Positions 12,121 to 23,809 are shown, counted from the first letter of the stretch. The stretch: 64,000 nt of DNA from Leucaena leucocephala (GCA_037074615.1 CM073535.1:6921001-6985000), one strand, 5' to 3'. Program-made: numbers and translations. The notes: generated from the letters alone by a model not told the origin.

Positions 12121-12415
12121 GGTTCTGGTGGAATGTTTTAGATTGGCAAAATGTTACCGATTCAGTAGATCTTTTGCTGAGTTTGGTGCCTGCAGCGTGC
12201 GTCGTCGACAGTGAATGAGTGCAGGGTGCGTCGTTGGAGGTGAATGAACCCAGATGAGCGCCACTTTACCGACAACAGAGTTTTGTGTTTGTTAAGCTTG
12301 ACATTTGGATAGCACCTCCATAAGTGCCCTAATTCTTGAACTCTTCTTGGTTTCTTTGCTCAGGTATCTGCAATCTTATCTTTTACTTTGCGGATACCGG
12401 TGTTGGATCTTGATT

Positions 12416-12428
12416 GGCTCTGATGCCA
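12416..12428 (-). other. Primer-binding site (initiator tRNA-Met type)
   Basis: Read on the minus strand, TGGCATCAGAGCC follows directly after the 5' LTR. It matches the common plant copia PBS TGGTATCAGAGC, complementary to initiator tRNA-Met, with one change. Confidence 0.85.
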
Positions 12429-12642
12429 TGTTGGGCTGGTGAAGCCTTCCAAATAAGATAGAAAACTAAACAAATGCTTATTATTGAGAAAAAACTGAAA
12501 GTATACAAAAATTATGCACACTTATTTTGTCCACTCCGACTCTACTATATATGCACATTACAGAAATACAAACAAATAATCTTTGATAGTTCCAGACTAA
12601 AGAGGCCCAATGGGCCCATTACATTTATTCCTAAGTTTAACA
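12429..12642 (-). repeat. 5' LTR of the 7.6-12.6 kb copia element
   Basis: 214 bases, direct repeat of 7555-7767. Its internal edge touches the primer-binding site, which fixes the element's orientation. Confidence 0.92.
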
Positions 12643-13308
12643 AAAATATTTGTAAAAAAATAACTAGACACTTAACTAATTATAAAGTCTAGCATAATTG
12701 GCATTTAATTTAATTATCTAAACATATATAGTCAAGGATTCAATCCTTAGTCGGTGTATATGAAAATAGTCTCATGGCCACTATTAGAGTCTCTTCTAGT
12801 AAGTCTACAAGATTAGTTATTGTTTTCGTGGTAAATGCCGTATGCTAACCTAAAAGGAAAAACTAGACACTTAACCACGCGGATGTGGCCAGTTATTGAA
12901 TATTCACCCTTGTCCTCCCCTTAGCTTAATTACTAGCTACACACGCACAAACATATATATATATATATATATATATATGAGCCCTTAGGATAGGTTAAGG
13001 GCAAGATATATGTCAAATAAGTTAAGTGAAGTCGCATGATCATAATTACTCCATCCTATCAAATTATTGAATCCACTGCAACAACACACACAAAAATAGG
13101 ACCACGCCTACACCTACTCCACTCCCCAGGCCAGCTATGTTTCCACAACTTCATTTCTCTTCTCACTCGCTACACTCATACGACAGACATCTACTTACCG
13201 ACAACTTGTCTTCTTACTGTTCTTGTCTCCTTTCATAACTCGGCAAGTGTACTTTGCCCCTACCAACCTAAACCCAGGCTTCATTAAATATATATATATA
13301 ACCAGATT
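12643..13308. other. Intergenic with an (AT)n microsatellite
   Basis: No supported gene in most of it. An uninterrupted AT dinucleotide run lies at 12953-12978. The part from about 13110 to 13260 has a pyrimidine-rich, coding-like look and could be a first exon of the serine/glycine-rich fragment that follows, but I cannot show a joined frame. Confidence 0.4.
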
Positions 13309-13471
13309 CACTCGGCAAGTTCTTCATCTACTTCATCCTCTTCGTCTTCAAGTTCTGGATCTGGGGCAGGTTCATACGCCGGGTCATATGCAGGCTCTCT
13401 CGAGCTGGGTCTGGGAGAGGACGAGGACGAGGACGAGAACATGGAGGCGGCGGTGGAGGAGGCGGGGACTA
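13309..13471 (+). pseudogene. Serine/glycine-rich protein fragment with a frameshift
   Basis: In one frame from 13309 the sequence encodes SASSSSTSSSSSSSSGSGAG then SYAGSYAGS. At about 13394-13400 a two-base (TC) duplication shifts the frame. In the shifted frame it continues RAGSGRGRGRGREHGGGGGG and ends at a stop near 13471. This composition, serine block then GSYAGS repeats then RG repeats then poly-Gly, is that of plant glycine-rich secreted proteins. There is no ATG in frame, and an in-frame stop lies just upstream, so an upstream exon with the signal peptide would be needed. ACTCGGCAAGT occurs twice (near 13238 and 13310), which hints at a local duplication. It could be a pseudogene or a sequencing error in a real gene. 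Confidence 0.4.
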
Positions 13472-13479
13472 AGAAAATA

Positions 13480-14027
13480 AGGTGATATGGTTGAATGTTG
13501 TGCGCGTGGGTGAGTTAAAAAATAAATGTCAGAAACTTTGTACCAGGAAAAATAAATATGGTAAATGGTGAACTCCATCGCTTTAAGAAACATTACCCAT
13601 TTTAATAAATGGTGACCGCCATTGCTTTATGGGGAATGTGCAATGAATGGTATTTCATATTTGATTTACTTTGAGATAAGCGTGCTCCATCCAGTTATCA
13701 ATTAATCATTATCCTACCAACTCTTTTCTTATAAATAAATAAAGCTTCATAAAAATAATATTATCTCATTTTTTTAATATAATAATTAATTAATTAATTT
13801 AAAAAAATTAAAAAAATTAATTAATTATAAAAAATATGAAATATTATCTTTAAAATATATGTGTATAATATTAAATTATATTAATTTATAAATAAAATAA
13901 ATTAATTTTAAAAATTTAATAAATATTATAAATAAAATATATTAAAATATTATATTTATAATTATATTTGATCGAAAGAAGTAATTGTAATAATAATGGG
14001 TCATTACCACTCGATCTCTACTGCAGG
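13480..14027. other. Intergenic, very AT-rich
   Basis: No gene or clear element seen. 13740-13980 is nearly pure A/T with many TTAATTAA-type stretches. Confidence 0.5.
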
Positions 14028-14595
14028 TATAGGTGCTCAAATTATCTTGACCCAGTTTCCAGATAATTTGGGACATATCTATCCTATCCTATGAAAAGTT
14101 AGGACGAGATGGATCTCGATCTGACCCTCAGGATTTTCATCTCATTTTGAATATTTTTTAAAAAAAATAAAAAATTTATTTTATTTATTTTTATAAAAAA
14201 TAAAAATAGAAAATAATATTGGTTATATCATATTATTTATTAGATGATTGTATTTTTCTCTTCCATATATATATTTATTTCTTTACAGATAAAGCAGTAA
14301 CTTCAATTAGTGAAGTGAAAAAATTGAAAAAATAATAGTATTTGTAATATAATTAATGGTATTTATTATTTTACATTGATAATCATAATAAAAAAAATTT
14401 AATTTCTTCTATTATTTTTTGTGTTTTGATTATATGTTAATAATAGATATAATATATATAAAATATCTAATAATTTATTTTTTTAAATAGAGTTCGGGAA
14501 TTTTCGAACTCATTCTGTCAGGACTGAGACATATTTGAGATAAGATGGGATATATGATGTTGTTCTAGTCCTATTCTGTTCTGTGCTTACCCCTA
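14028..14595. mobile_element. Non-autonomous hAT-like element, 0.57 kb
   Basis: The right end read inward is TAGGGGTAAGCACAG and the left end is TATAGGTGCTCAAA, an imperfect terminal inverted repeat of the hAT type (TAGGGGTG-GCA). Flanks are ACTGCAGG (14020-14027) and ACTGTGGG (14596-14603), eight bases with six matches, as expected for an old hAT target duplication. The ends carry short GGGACA/CCCGA-type subterminal motifs like those at the ends of the 32.0-34.9 kb hAT element, and the middle is AT-rich without coding capacity. Confidence 0.6.
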
Positions 14596-14603
14596 ACTGT
14601 GGG

Positions 14604-15408
14604 ATATAATAAACCCTTAAAAGGAAGGATTTTTTTAAAGGAAAAATTTAGTGAAACCGCCTAAGTGAGAATTTTGGTAAGCACGTGGCATTAAAATGAA
14701 AAGGACGGTGTAATTAATTAATTAATTATAATGATGAATAAAAGATGGGGGCATGTATATATGGTTCATAGAAGCAACGAAGAGTAGATGTTTTAAAAAA
14801 GAAGTCAGCACAGAGAACAAATAAACATGGGAAGCTGAAAGATTCTATTTTCTCTATGCTCTGCCTATTGGAGGAATATGTCTTTATAAAGTGTGAACGT
14901 AATAATTAACTTAAGTAAACTATCATTCGCACGACACGGTAATTCAAAGTTAAAACTCGATTAGCAGGTTCGTGGAAATGAGACCTTGTTTATTATTCCC
15001 ATTTCTTGAGATTTGTAGACAACTCTTTGGCCAAAATCAAATCCCTACATATTTTTGTCTATCAAGTTTGTGATCGTTGGCTTCAAAAACCAGTCTTTAC
15101 TCAGTTTACATATTTTATTTTATGATTAAGGAACATCTAACCTCTAGTATCTTGATATATTTTTTTTATATATATCTAATATTTAAATTATTTTATAATA
15201 TATTTATTATTTTGAAATATTTTTTTAAATGTTTCCAGCACTTTAAGTATTATTTTAGTGCATCCGATACCAAAAAATATTTTTTGAGGCGCGCAATGTA
15301 ACTTAGCATATTTTTTTTGTATGTATCCAATTCTAGGGCAATAAAAATATTTTAAGATGCTAGATAGATATAAAAAATATTTCGTTCTTTAGATTTGCTA
15401 TGATTGTT
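14604..15408. other. Intergenic
   Basis: AT-rich DNA, no supported gene. The open frame at about 15077-15301 is of low complexity (Phe/Ile/Tyr-rich) and not credible as a protein. Confidence 0.5.
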
Positions 15409-15865
15409 TAAGGGTTTATTTGGAAAATTGTTAAATCTAGGTTTGACTCAAAATTTAGGTTTAAAAAATTTTTAAGTTAAACAGTTATATTTGTTCAAAC
15501 GGACTTTTGAACTAAACCATAGTTTAAAATCAAAGTTTCAGATAAGCTGAAAGAGTTTATGAACTAACCAATTATTATATTACTCCTATTTTTTTTATAT
15601 CATTTCTCCTACTTTTTCTTACACTCTCTCTCTTTTCTTTCTTATACCCTATCTCCTCTATCATCTTATCTCTTATCTATCATCATTTAATACTCATATC
15701 ATTTTTCATAATTTATCCATAATAAAAGTACTTCTGAAAATAACTATCCAAACACTCATTTATTTAAAACTACTTTTTTTTTATAATCTTCTTTTCAAAA
15801 CCTCTTTTCTATAGGTCCATTTTTTTATAAACCAATTTCTAAAATTTTATCTAAATATACGCTAA
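15409..15865. mobile_element. MITE-like repeat, uninterrupted copy
   Basis: Left end TAAGGGTTTATTTGGA and right end TCTAAATATACGCTA form a weak inverted repeat. The interior (from about 15460) carries a stretch with AAACAGTTATATTTGTTCAA and then TTTCAGATAAGCT, followed by a C/T-rich block (TCTCTCTCTTTTCTTTC). The same order of motifs is found in two halves at about 40.09-40.19 and 44.61-44.97 kb, so this is a dispersed repeat. No coding capacity. Confidence 0.6.
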
Positions 15866-16398
15866 ATATAAGATTTTAGGTTTCTCTTGACGAGGATACA
15901 AACTATATCTTTATAAGAGTTACAGTTAATTAAGTCTAATAATACTAAAATTTAATTTAATAATGCGAAATATTATATAATTGTGTTAAGAAAATCAACT
16001 TTTGTTATTATACCAAGAAAATCATACTTTGTTGAAATTAACAGCACGATTTTGTTGAAAAATTACAAGCAACCCATTGTGATACGATAAGTATATTTTG
16101 ATCAATAATTGGACCTATAAACAAATATACCTTAAGTTATGTTTCGATTTTGATTTGGCCCTGGATCAAATCCATTATTTGGATATTTAAAAATAGAAAA
16201 ACATATTGGTTTCTAATTTTCTTTTTCCAATTAACAATTGAGTCTTTAAACTCAATTATTTGGATAAAATTACTTAGTTCTTATAATTTTTTATTTAATA
16301 ATCAATATAACTCATTTCTTATAATTTATTGAATTAAAATTTTTAATTATTGTAAATCAAAAAAATTAATAAGTAGAATTGTTTTAAGTTAAATATTA
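15866..16398. other. Intergenic
   Basis: AT-rich; no gene, no clear element. Confidence 0.5.
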
Positions 16399-17053
16399 GG
16401 CTTTGTTTGGTTCACCATAAGGGAGGGGAGGAGAGGTTAATCTAAGGGAGGGTAGGGAAAGGTAGGGTAGGTTAATAAATGATATTTTTTGCTTGGTTTA
16501 GAAGGGGAGGGGAGGGGAGGGGAGGGGAGAGAGGTTAATTAAAAGTTGACAAAAATACCCTTACCTCTTTATTTAAATTTATTTATTTTTTATTTACATT
16601 ATTCATATCAAAATTATTATTTTTTAATTTATAAATCTTAAAAAATTTTATCTCATTTATATATATAATAAAAATAAAAAAATAAAAAAATTTAACATTA
16701 TTTTTTATTAATTTTATAATTATTATATATTTTAATATAATATATAAATAATTTATTATGCTTATTAAGTTTTATTATAATTATTATGCAATTAAAAAAA
16801 TTTAGATGTGAAAAAATAAAAAAAAAATGTTTAAGGATATATTTGAAATATTAAAAAAAACTTAGGGGTATTTTAGTTAAAAGGGGAGTAAAATTTTCTC
16901 TCCCCTCCAAAAAAGCTCACTTTTGGAGGAGAGGTGAGGGAGGGGAGGGGATCACAAAAAATTAAAAAATCTCCCCTCCCCTCCCTTCTATTTTTTCCAA
17001 CCAAACATATTTTTCCCTCCCCTCCCCTTCCCTCCAAAACCCTCCAAACCCTT
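16399..17053. mobile_element. G-rich/C-rich inverted-repeat (MITE-like) element
   Basis: The left arm holds TTTGTTTGGTT at about 16403-16413 followed by many GGGGAGG blocks. The right arm holds the complementary CTCCCCTCCC blocks and AACCAAACAT at about 16999-17008. An inner pair, AAAATACCC on the left (about 16551) and GGGGTATTTT on the right (about 16864), extends the inverted symmetry. At 16504-16527 five GGGG runs separated by single A form a textbook G-quadruplex motif. Around 16898-16933 a local palindrome (CTCTCCCCTCCAAAA facing TTTTGGAGGAGAG) could fold as a hairpin. No open frame. I could not define a target duplication, so the exact ends and superfamily are open. Confidence 0.6.
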
Positions 17054-18408
17054 AGAGATTGAATCGATTATTGAAAGAAAATTTAAAGATTAAAAGTTAT
17101 ATTTTGCAATAATATTTTATGATTTAGTTTTAATCAAAAACAAAAGAAACTTTTTTTATTACAACTCCCTAATTATTTAAAATCTCAACAATCATATTTC
17201 AATATTACCCAAACATGCGGTCAAGTCATACAAGTAGGACAACTCGTTCTTATTAAGTTATTAGTGTGAAATTTTTTATATTTTACCCAAATAGATTTTA
17301 AATCTAAAAGTCAAATGTAAATACAAATTTATCTATCCAAACGCCTCCTACGGTTCATGCGCAAGTACAGAATTTGTATGAGAAGACTTGAGAATAAATG
17401 ATTGATTCTGTCTTGTGTGGTAACTTGTGCCACGTGGTAAAAATGTCCGCCAGCTGACCAACAATCCCACGTGCAACTTACGTAAAGTAGGGCAACAGAG
17501 AGTGTCGGTGAATATAAATGTCTTAATATTATTATATATTTTTATTTCAATATTTTGTTTTTTTTAAGGGGATCCTAAAATTCCCGAAGTATCCCCCACT
17601 TAATCATGTTTTTTAATGTGAGATTGGGAGTTTAATGAGTGTGTAAGTTTCTTCCTCTGAGTAGAGCATGAGGGAAAAAATTGTAATTTTATGTTTATCA
17701 ACGATGAATTCTCTTTTCGTTTGAGTTTTTATTTTCCAGTGAAGAGAATTATTTAAAATTACTGCAGATATTTTGTAACCAAAAGATTTTAAAGTTATTT
17801 TCAAATTATTACGAACGATTCCGAGATAAAAATTCAGGTTAAAATCCCCCCCCCCGGCCCCAAAACTTAAAGCTTAAAATTGTACATTATAATTTCTTAG
17901 AAATATTTTTCCAATAAAAAAATTAATTTTAATGTTATTCCTTAACAACAATAACGTCTCAACGGAGTACAAGGCAAGTACGTTACAAACAATAACAAAT
18001 ACTCGCAAGCCCAGGCCCATATTTTCAATCTTCGTACACTCACCCCCTAACTTCTTGCCCATGAAAGAATAAAATAAGACTTTACCCCTATTATTATATT
18101 ATAAATAAATTCATCTTTTCTTAAAATAAATTATAAAAAAAACGAAACAAAGTCATCCATTATTTGTAGATTTAATTGGCAAAGTGAAGACATTTAGAAT
18201 ATGTTTGATATTTAAAAAATAATTTTTTATTGTGATTTTAATCAAGATTTTTGAGAATATATCATAATTTTTAGGAACTTAGGTTTATGTCTGAGAGTAA
18301 TAGACGACTCGTTTTGCCTGATATTATTATCACATAGGAAAGAAAATTTCATCTTGCGCTTAGATCGTGTGTGAACATAACTCATTTCTAAAAATTACTT
18401 ATAAAAAA
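17054..18408. other. Intergenic
   Basis: No supported gene. A C run lies at about 17847-17855. The small open frames on the minus strand between 17.6 and 18.06 kb show no recognisable motifs. Confidence 0.5.
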
Positions 18409-18631
18409 AAAGCCAATGAGAGTTGGTACATATAGTAAGGAATGTGTATGTATCTACTAAGGATGTGAGTTCGATTCTCACTACTTTTGATATGTTTCTT
18501 TTGGTAAGTAATCCCGTAAGTCCCTTATAAACGATATTTAAACCCTGAGGTTGTATCATAACCTTAGTAAGAGATTAATACATAACATATCTAAACTTTT
18601 ATAAACCAAAAAAAAACAAAAAAAACAAATT
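18409..18631 (+). repeat. Possible tRNA-derived SINE
   Basis: An A-box-like GAGAGTTGGTACAT (about 18418-18431) is followed, with spacing of about 36 bases, by a good B-box GAGTTCGATTCTCAC (18467-18481), and the sequence ends in an A-rich tail (18607-18631). This is the layout of a tRNA-derived SINE. I could not find a convincing target-site duplication, so the ends are approximate. Confidence 0.4.
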
Positions 18632-19045
18632 TTACCCAAAAAGTTAAGTCTAATAAAAATAGTTATATTAGATTAATTTATTATAACATGATAAATTTAA
18701 ATTTAAATTTTTATTAAAAGAATTACTCATATTTAATATATAATAATATTTAATATTTTAAATATATTTATTTCTAAATAATACAAGTGCTTATATTAAA
18801 AAAAAAGAGCAATCCCCCCTAATTTTCCTTTTAAAATTGGTGAGCCCATCTTCAAAAAGTACCGTAATATCAAATTAATTTCTAATAAAAAAAAGCATTA
18901 AATTAATTTAGTATTTTAGAGATGCGTCATTGACTATATTTCATAAAATATTCACATCCCAGATGCGCAAGTTATTTTCAGTAGTGTTGGATTCTAGCTG
19001 CCCCTAATGAATGCCTTCCTAAGTACTAAAATTATAATTAAATGG
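18632..19045. other. Intergenic
   Basis: AT-rich, nothing recognised. Confidence 0.5.
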
Positions 19046-19335
19046 TGTTATAAATATTAAAATATAAATGTCTATCTCTATTTTCCTCTTCCTCTTCAAA
19101 TTTTCTAGATCATTATTCCTCCATTAATTATTAGACTTTTCATTACTCCTCTATTAATTACTAGACTTTTCATTATTTCTCCATTAATTAATGGACTCTT
19201 CATCTTCAACTTTTATGCCTATAAATAGGCCATACCATTTGTGTTGTAAAGAAGAAAGAATAGAATATATACTTTTCTAATTTTCTTGTCCCCATCTTTT
19301 TTCTCCTCTTATTGCTTATTGCTAGTTTTATAACA
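19046..19335 (+). repeat. 5' LTR of the 19.0-24.3 kb copia element
   Basis: 290 bases. Contains a TATA-like CTATAAATAGG near 19220 and three tandem 30-base units at 19110-19199. Confidence 0.92.
19110..19199 (+). repeat. Three tandem 30-bp units inside the 5' LTR
   Basis: Units 19110-19139, 19140-19169 and 19170-19199 share TCATTA then CTCC/CTCT, ATTAATTA and a GACTTT/GACTCT end. The same triplication is in the 3' LTR at 24095-24184, so it predates this insertion. Confidence 0.8.
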
Positions 19336-19350
19336 CGTTATCAGCACGAT
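19336..19350 (+). other. Primer-binding site of the 19.0-24.3 kb element
   Basis: CGTTATCAGCACGAT directly follows the 5' LTR. The related element at 40.2-44.6 kb has TATTATCAACACGAG at the same place, so it is a family-specific PBS. Confidence 0.7.
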
Positions 19351-19515
19351 TGCTCTGGCCAACTGATATTATTGTAAAATCTATCATTGGAAGGTGAGTT
19401 TCTATATTACTTTCATGTTAAATTGTAGTTTCATGTTTGATTATTTTCTAATTACTCAACCTTCTTAATCTAAATATCTATTTACCTTCTGTTATACTTT
19501 TATGATAGTATCATC

Positions 19516-22500
19516 ATGTCAAATCTTACAAAACTTGAGTTTGTGGCTCTTAACATTACTTGAGTTTATTATACTTTTGTTATACTTTTGATGGATGAAC
19601 AAAATAATGAGTTTCTAATGAGAAATCATGAATCCCGTCCAACTAGCTCTACTGCATTCCCAGAAGTAAATGTAGTAATAAATAAATCATCCCATGGTCG
19701 GGGATATGGACGTGGACATGGACATGGACATAGACATGGAATCGGCCGTAACTATGAACGAGGCCGTGGTCATAATTACCACTCAAAGTGGACAAACAAT
19801 GATGATAACCACAAAAAGGAAACTAGTGAGAATGATAATTATATTGAAAATTTATGTCATTGATGTGGTGGAAAAGGTCATTGGGCTTGTACTTATCATA
19901 CACCAAGACATTTGGTTGAATTATACTAAGAATCGTTCAAAAGGAAAAATAAAAATAAAGGCAAAGAGCCAAAGATAAAAACAAATTTTGCTGGGGAAGA
20001 AAGTGATTCTGATTATGGCAACATGGATGTTACTCATTTAGATGTTGCTGATTTCTTTGCCGATCCTAATGGAAGAATTGATCACCTAATTGGTGATGGG
20101 AATATCCAAAAATAAGTTAACTTTTATGATTATGTGTGTTTTCCTTTTGTTATAATAAAGTTATAATTCTCTCAATAAAAAAAAAGGGTTTCTACTTACT
20201 ATAAAGTTATTTATCCCAATAAATAAAATTATTTGTATTTCTTTTCATTAATTCTTTTGGTATTTATTCTTCTTTTGCCATGTTCCTCTTAATGAAGAAT
20301 GTCACTCATTGAAATTAATAAAGAAGATTTATGTCTCGTTGATAGTGCAACAACTCATACAATATTCAGAAATGCAAAATATTTTTTTCATATTTAGTAA
20401 TGCAAGAAGCCAATGTCCAGATCATATCTGAAAATATAAAGATGATTGAAGGATTTGGAAGAGCTAATATATTGTTACATGGAGGAACACAATTATACAT
20501 TGATAGTGCATTTTATTCCTTCAAAGCTAACAGGAATTTGTTGAGTTTCAAGGATATCCGTAGAAATGGATACCATATTAAAATAACAAATAAAGAAAAT
20601 CAGGAATATCTTGTTATCACAGATATGATTTCTAGTAGAAAATGCACATTGAAAAAATTCCCTGCTCTTTCATCTGGAATATACTACACATTTATTAGTA
20701 CAATTGAAATACATGCTATTGCAAACCAGAAGTTTGCAAGTGAGAATAAATTTAATATTTGGCATGATCGGCTAGGCCATCCTGGCACAATAATGATACG
20801 AAAAATAATTGAGAATTCATGTTGACATTCATTGAAAAGAGAATCAATTCCACAATCCCATATTTTCTCATGTGCTGCATGTTCTGAAGGGAAACTAATT
20901 ATTAGACCATCATCGGTAAAAATAGAAAGTGAGTCTCTCACTTTTCTAGAACGTATACAGGGAGATATTTGTGGGCTGATACACCCACCATGTGGACCAT
21001 TTAGATATTTTATGGTTCTAATTGATGCATTAACAAGATGGTCACATGTTTGCTTATTATTTTCTCGTAACCTGGCGTTTGCGAGATTACTTGCTCAACT
21101 AATTAGATTAAGAGCACATTTTCCTAATTGTCCCATCAAGAAAATACGTTTAGACAATGCCGATGAATTTACTTCACAAGCTTTTAATGAGTATTGTATG
21201 TCTCTGGGAATCGATGTTGAACATTCTGTAGCACATGTTCATACACAAAATGGTCTTGCAGAATCATTAATTAAACGTTTACAGTTAATTGCAAGACCTT
21301 TGCTTATGAAATCAAATCTCCCAATATCTACTTGGGGACATGCAATTTTATATGCAGCGATGTTAATTCGTATCAGGCCAACTAGTTATCTTAAGGTCTC
21401 CCCTTTACAAATGGTTTTTGGTTAGGAACCAAATATTTCCCATCTAAGGACTTTTGGATGTGCGGTATATGTTCTGATTGCTCCACCACAACGCACCAAA
21501 ATGGGTCCTCAAAGAAGGATGGGAATATATGTTGAATATGAATCTCCTTCTATAATAAAATATTTAGAGCCAACAACAGGAGATTTATTTACGGCTCGAT
21601 TTGCTAATTGTCATTTTGACGAATCAAATTTTCCAATATTAGGGGGAGAAAATAAACAGCTAGAAAATAAAGTTAGTTGAAATGAATTATCATTATCTCA
21701 TCTTGATCCTCGTACAAAACAATGTGAATTAGAAGTTCAAAAGATAATTCATTTATAGAGTTTAGCCAATCAATTGCCAGACGCATTCACTGACCCTAAA
21801 AAAATGACCAAATCACATGTTCCAGTTGTGAATGCTCCTATCAGAATTGATGTCCCTATTGGACAATCCACTAATACAAATAGATTAAAAGCACGCTTGA
21901 AGCGTGGCAGGCCCATCGGTTCCAAAGATAAAAATCCTCGAAAAAGAAAAGGAGCTATAAATATAGATGGCTAGGTCGAGGATATTTAACAAAATTTAGT
22001 GACTTCAGAAGAGTCATTTGACAACACTAATATCTCAATTTCGAGAGACATTCAGGTACATTAAATATATGAAAATATTGATATCTCAATAAATTATGTT
22101 GTCAATAGAATACGATGGGATCGAGATAAAGTCAACGTTAACGATATTTTTGCAATAATGTAGCGCTTGATGTAATAATTGATTATGAGGATCACGAACC
22201 AAAGTCTATTAGCGAATGCAAACAAAGAGATGATTGGCCAAAATGGAAAGACGCAATTGAGGCAAAATTAAAATCATTAGAAAAACGAAAAGTTTTTGGC
22301 CCTGTGGTTCTTATACCTGAAGATGTAAAACCAGTTGGATATAAATGGGTTCTTGTGAGAAAAAGAAATGAAAATGGTGAAGTAGTAAGATATAAAGCAC
22401 AACTTGTTGCTCAATGATTTACACAAAGACCCGGTATTGATTTCGTAGAAACATACTCACCAGTGGTGGATGCAACTACTTTTCAATATCTAATTAGTCT

Positions 22501-23808
22501 GGCAACAAATGAATGCCTCGATTTGCGTTTAATGGATTTTGTTATAACCTATTTGTATGGCTCACTTGATAATGACATTTATATGAGTCTCCCTGATGGA
22601 TTTGAGTTACTGAAAGCATACAATTCAAGTTCTCGAGAACGTACTCAATTAAGTTAAATAAGTCTTTATATGGATTAAAGCAATCAGGGCGCATGTGGTA
22701 TAATCGACTTAGTGAATATCTATTGAAAGAAGGATATAAGAATGATCAGATATGTCCATGTATTTTTATAAAAAGATCTGGAAATGAATTTGCTATAATT
22801 GCTATTTATGTCGATGACATAAATATCATTGGAACTCCTCAAGAGATTTCCAATGCGGTGAATTGCTTAAAGAAAGAGTTTGAAATGAAGGACTTGGGAA
22901 GAACAAAATTTTGCCTTGGACTACAAATTGAATATCTGAAAAATTGGATCTTCTTGTATCAAGAAACTTATATGAGAAAAGTTTTAAAACGTTTCTATAT
23001 GGATAAATCCCATCCATTATGCACTCCAATGATTGTAAGATCTCTAGAGAAATATAAAGATCCCTTTAGACCTCAAGAAGGTGATGAAGAACTACTTGGC
23101 CCAGAAGTACCTTACCTTAGTGCAATTGGTGCACTTATGTATCTTGCTAGTCACATACGACCAGATATATCATTTGCTGTTAACTTACTAGCAAGATATA
23201 GTTCTTCACCAACACGAAAACATTGGAATGAGATTAAGCATATTCTTCGTTACTTGAATGGTACTATAGATATGGGATTATTTTATTCGAATGAACACAA
23301 GACTGACTTTGTCAGATATGCTGATGCTGGGTTTCAGTTTGATCCACATGTTGGTAGATCGCAAACAGACTATTTGTTCACATGTAATGGTACAGCTATT
23401 TCATGGTGATCCATGAAACAAACCATATCAGCCACATCATCTAATCATACAGAAATACTTATGATACATGAAGCAAGTCGAGAATGTGTATGGTTAAGAT
23501 TGATAATACATCATATACGTACTACTTGTGGATTGTCGTCTAGTAAAATGATCCCAACAGTCCTATATGAAGATAATACTGCATGTATTACCCAACTAAA
23601 AGAAGGGTATATCAAAGGAGATAGGACAAAACATATTTCTCCAAAATTCTTTTTCACACATGATTTTCAAAAGAATGGTGAGATTGATATCCAGCAAATT
23701 CGTTCTAAGGAAAATCTAGCAGATTTGTTCACCAAGTCACTTCCAGCAACAATATTTGAAAAGCTCGTACATGATATCGAACTTCGCAGATTCAAAGATA
23801 TCAATTGA
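19516..23808 (+). pseudogene. Copia Gag-Pol remnant (Ale-like), gag mostly deleted
   Basis: Starts with ATGTCAAATCTTACAAAA at 19516 (MSNLTKLEFVALNIT), then jumps within about 70 bases to the gag C-terminus (DEQNNEFLMRNHESRP, GRGYGRGHG), so the capsid-coding part is gone. The zinc knuckle (19855-19900) carries stops. Protease is corrupted (VDSATTHTIF). Integrase follows: HDRLGHPG, CAACSEGKL, a core with GDICG and IRLDNADEF, and NGLAESLIKRLQ. Reverse transcriptase: QLVAQ then stop, FVETYSPVVD, AIYVDDINIIGT. RNase H: LYEDNTACI, ADLFTKSLP, ending at 23808 with RRFKDIN. At least eight in-frame stops are visible (for example at 20823, 21423 and 23408). Confidence 0.9.
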
Positions 23809-23809
23809 T

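Larger units (their letters stand above)
7555..12642 (-). mobile_element. Ty1/copia LTR retrotransposon, full length but defective
   Basis: Two direct repeats of 213 and 214 bases (7555-7767 and 12429-12642), both starting TG and ending CA, enclose a 4.7-kb interior carrying gag, protease, integrase, reverse transcriptase and RNase H in copia order on the minus strand. The LTRs differ at about nine positions by eye (about 4%), so the insertion is fairly recent. Flanking bases are AAAAC (7550-7554) and AAAAT (12643-12647), a probable 5-bp target duplication with one change. A primer-binding site and a polypurine tract are in place. The element lies upstream of COX6B. Coding capacity is broken, so it cannot move by itself. 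Confidence 0.93.
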
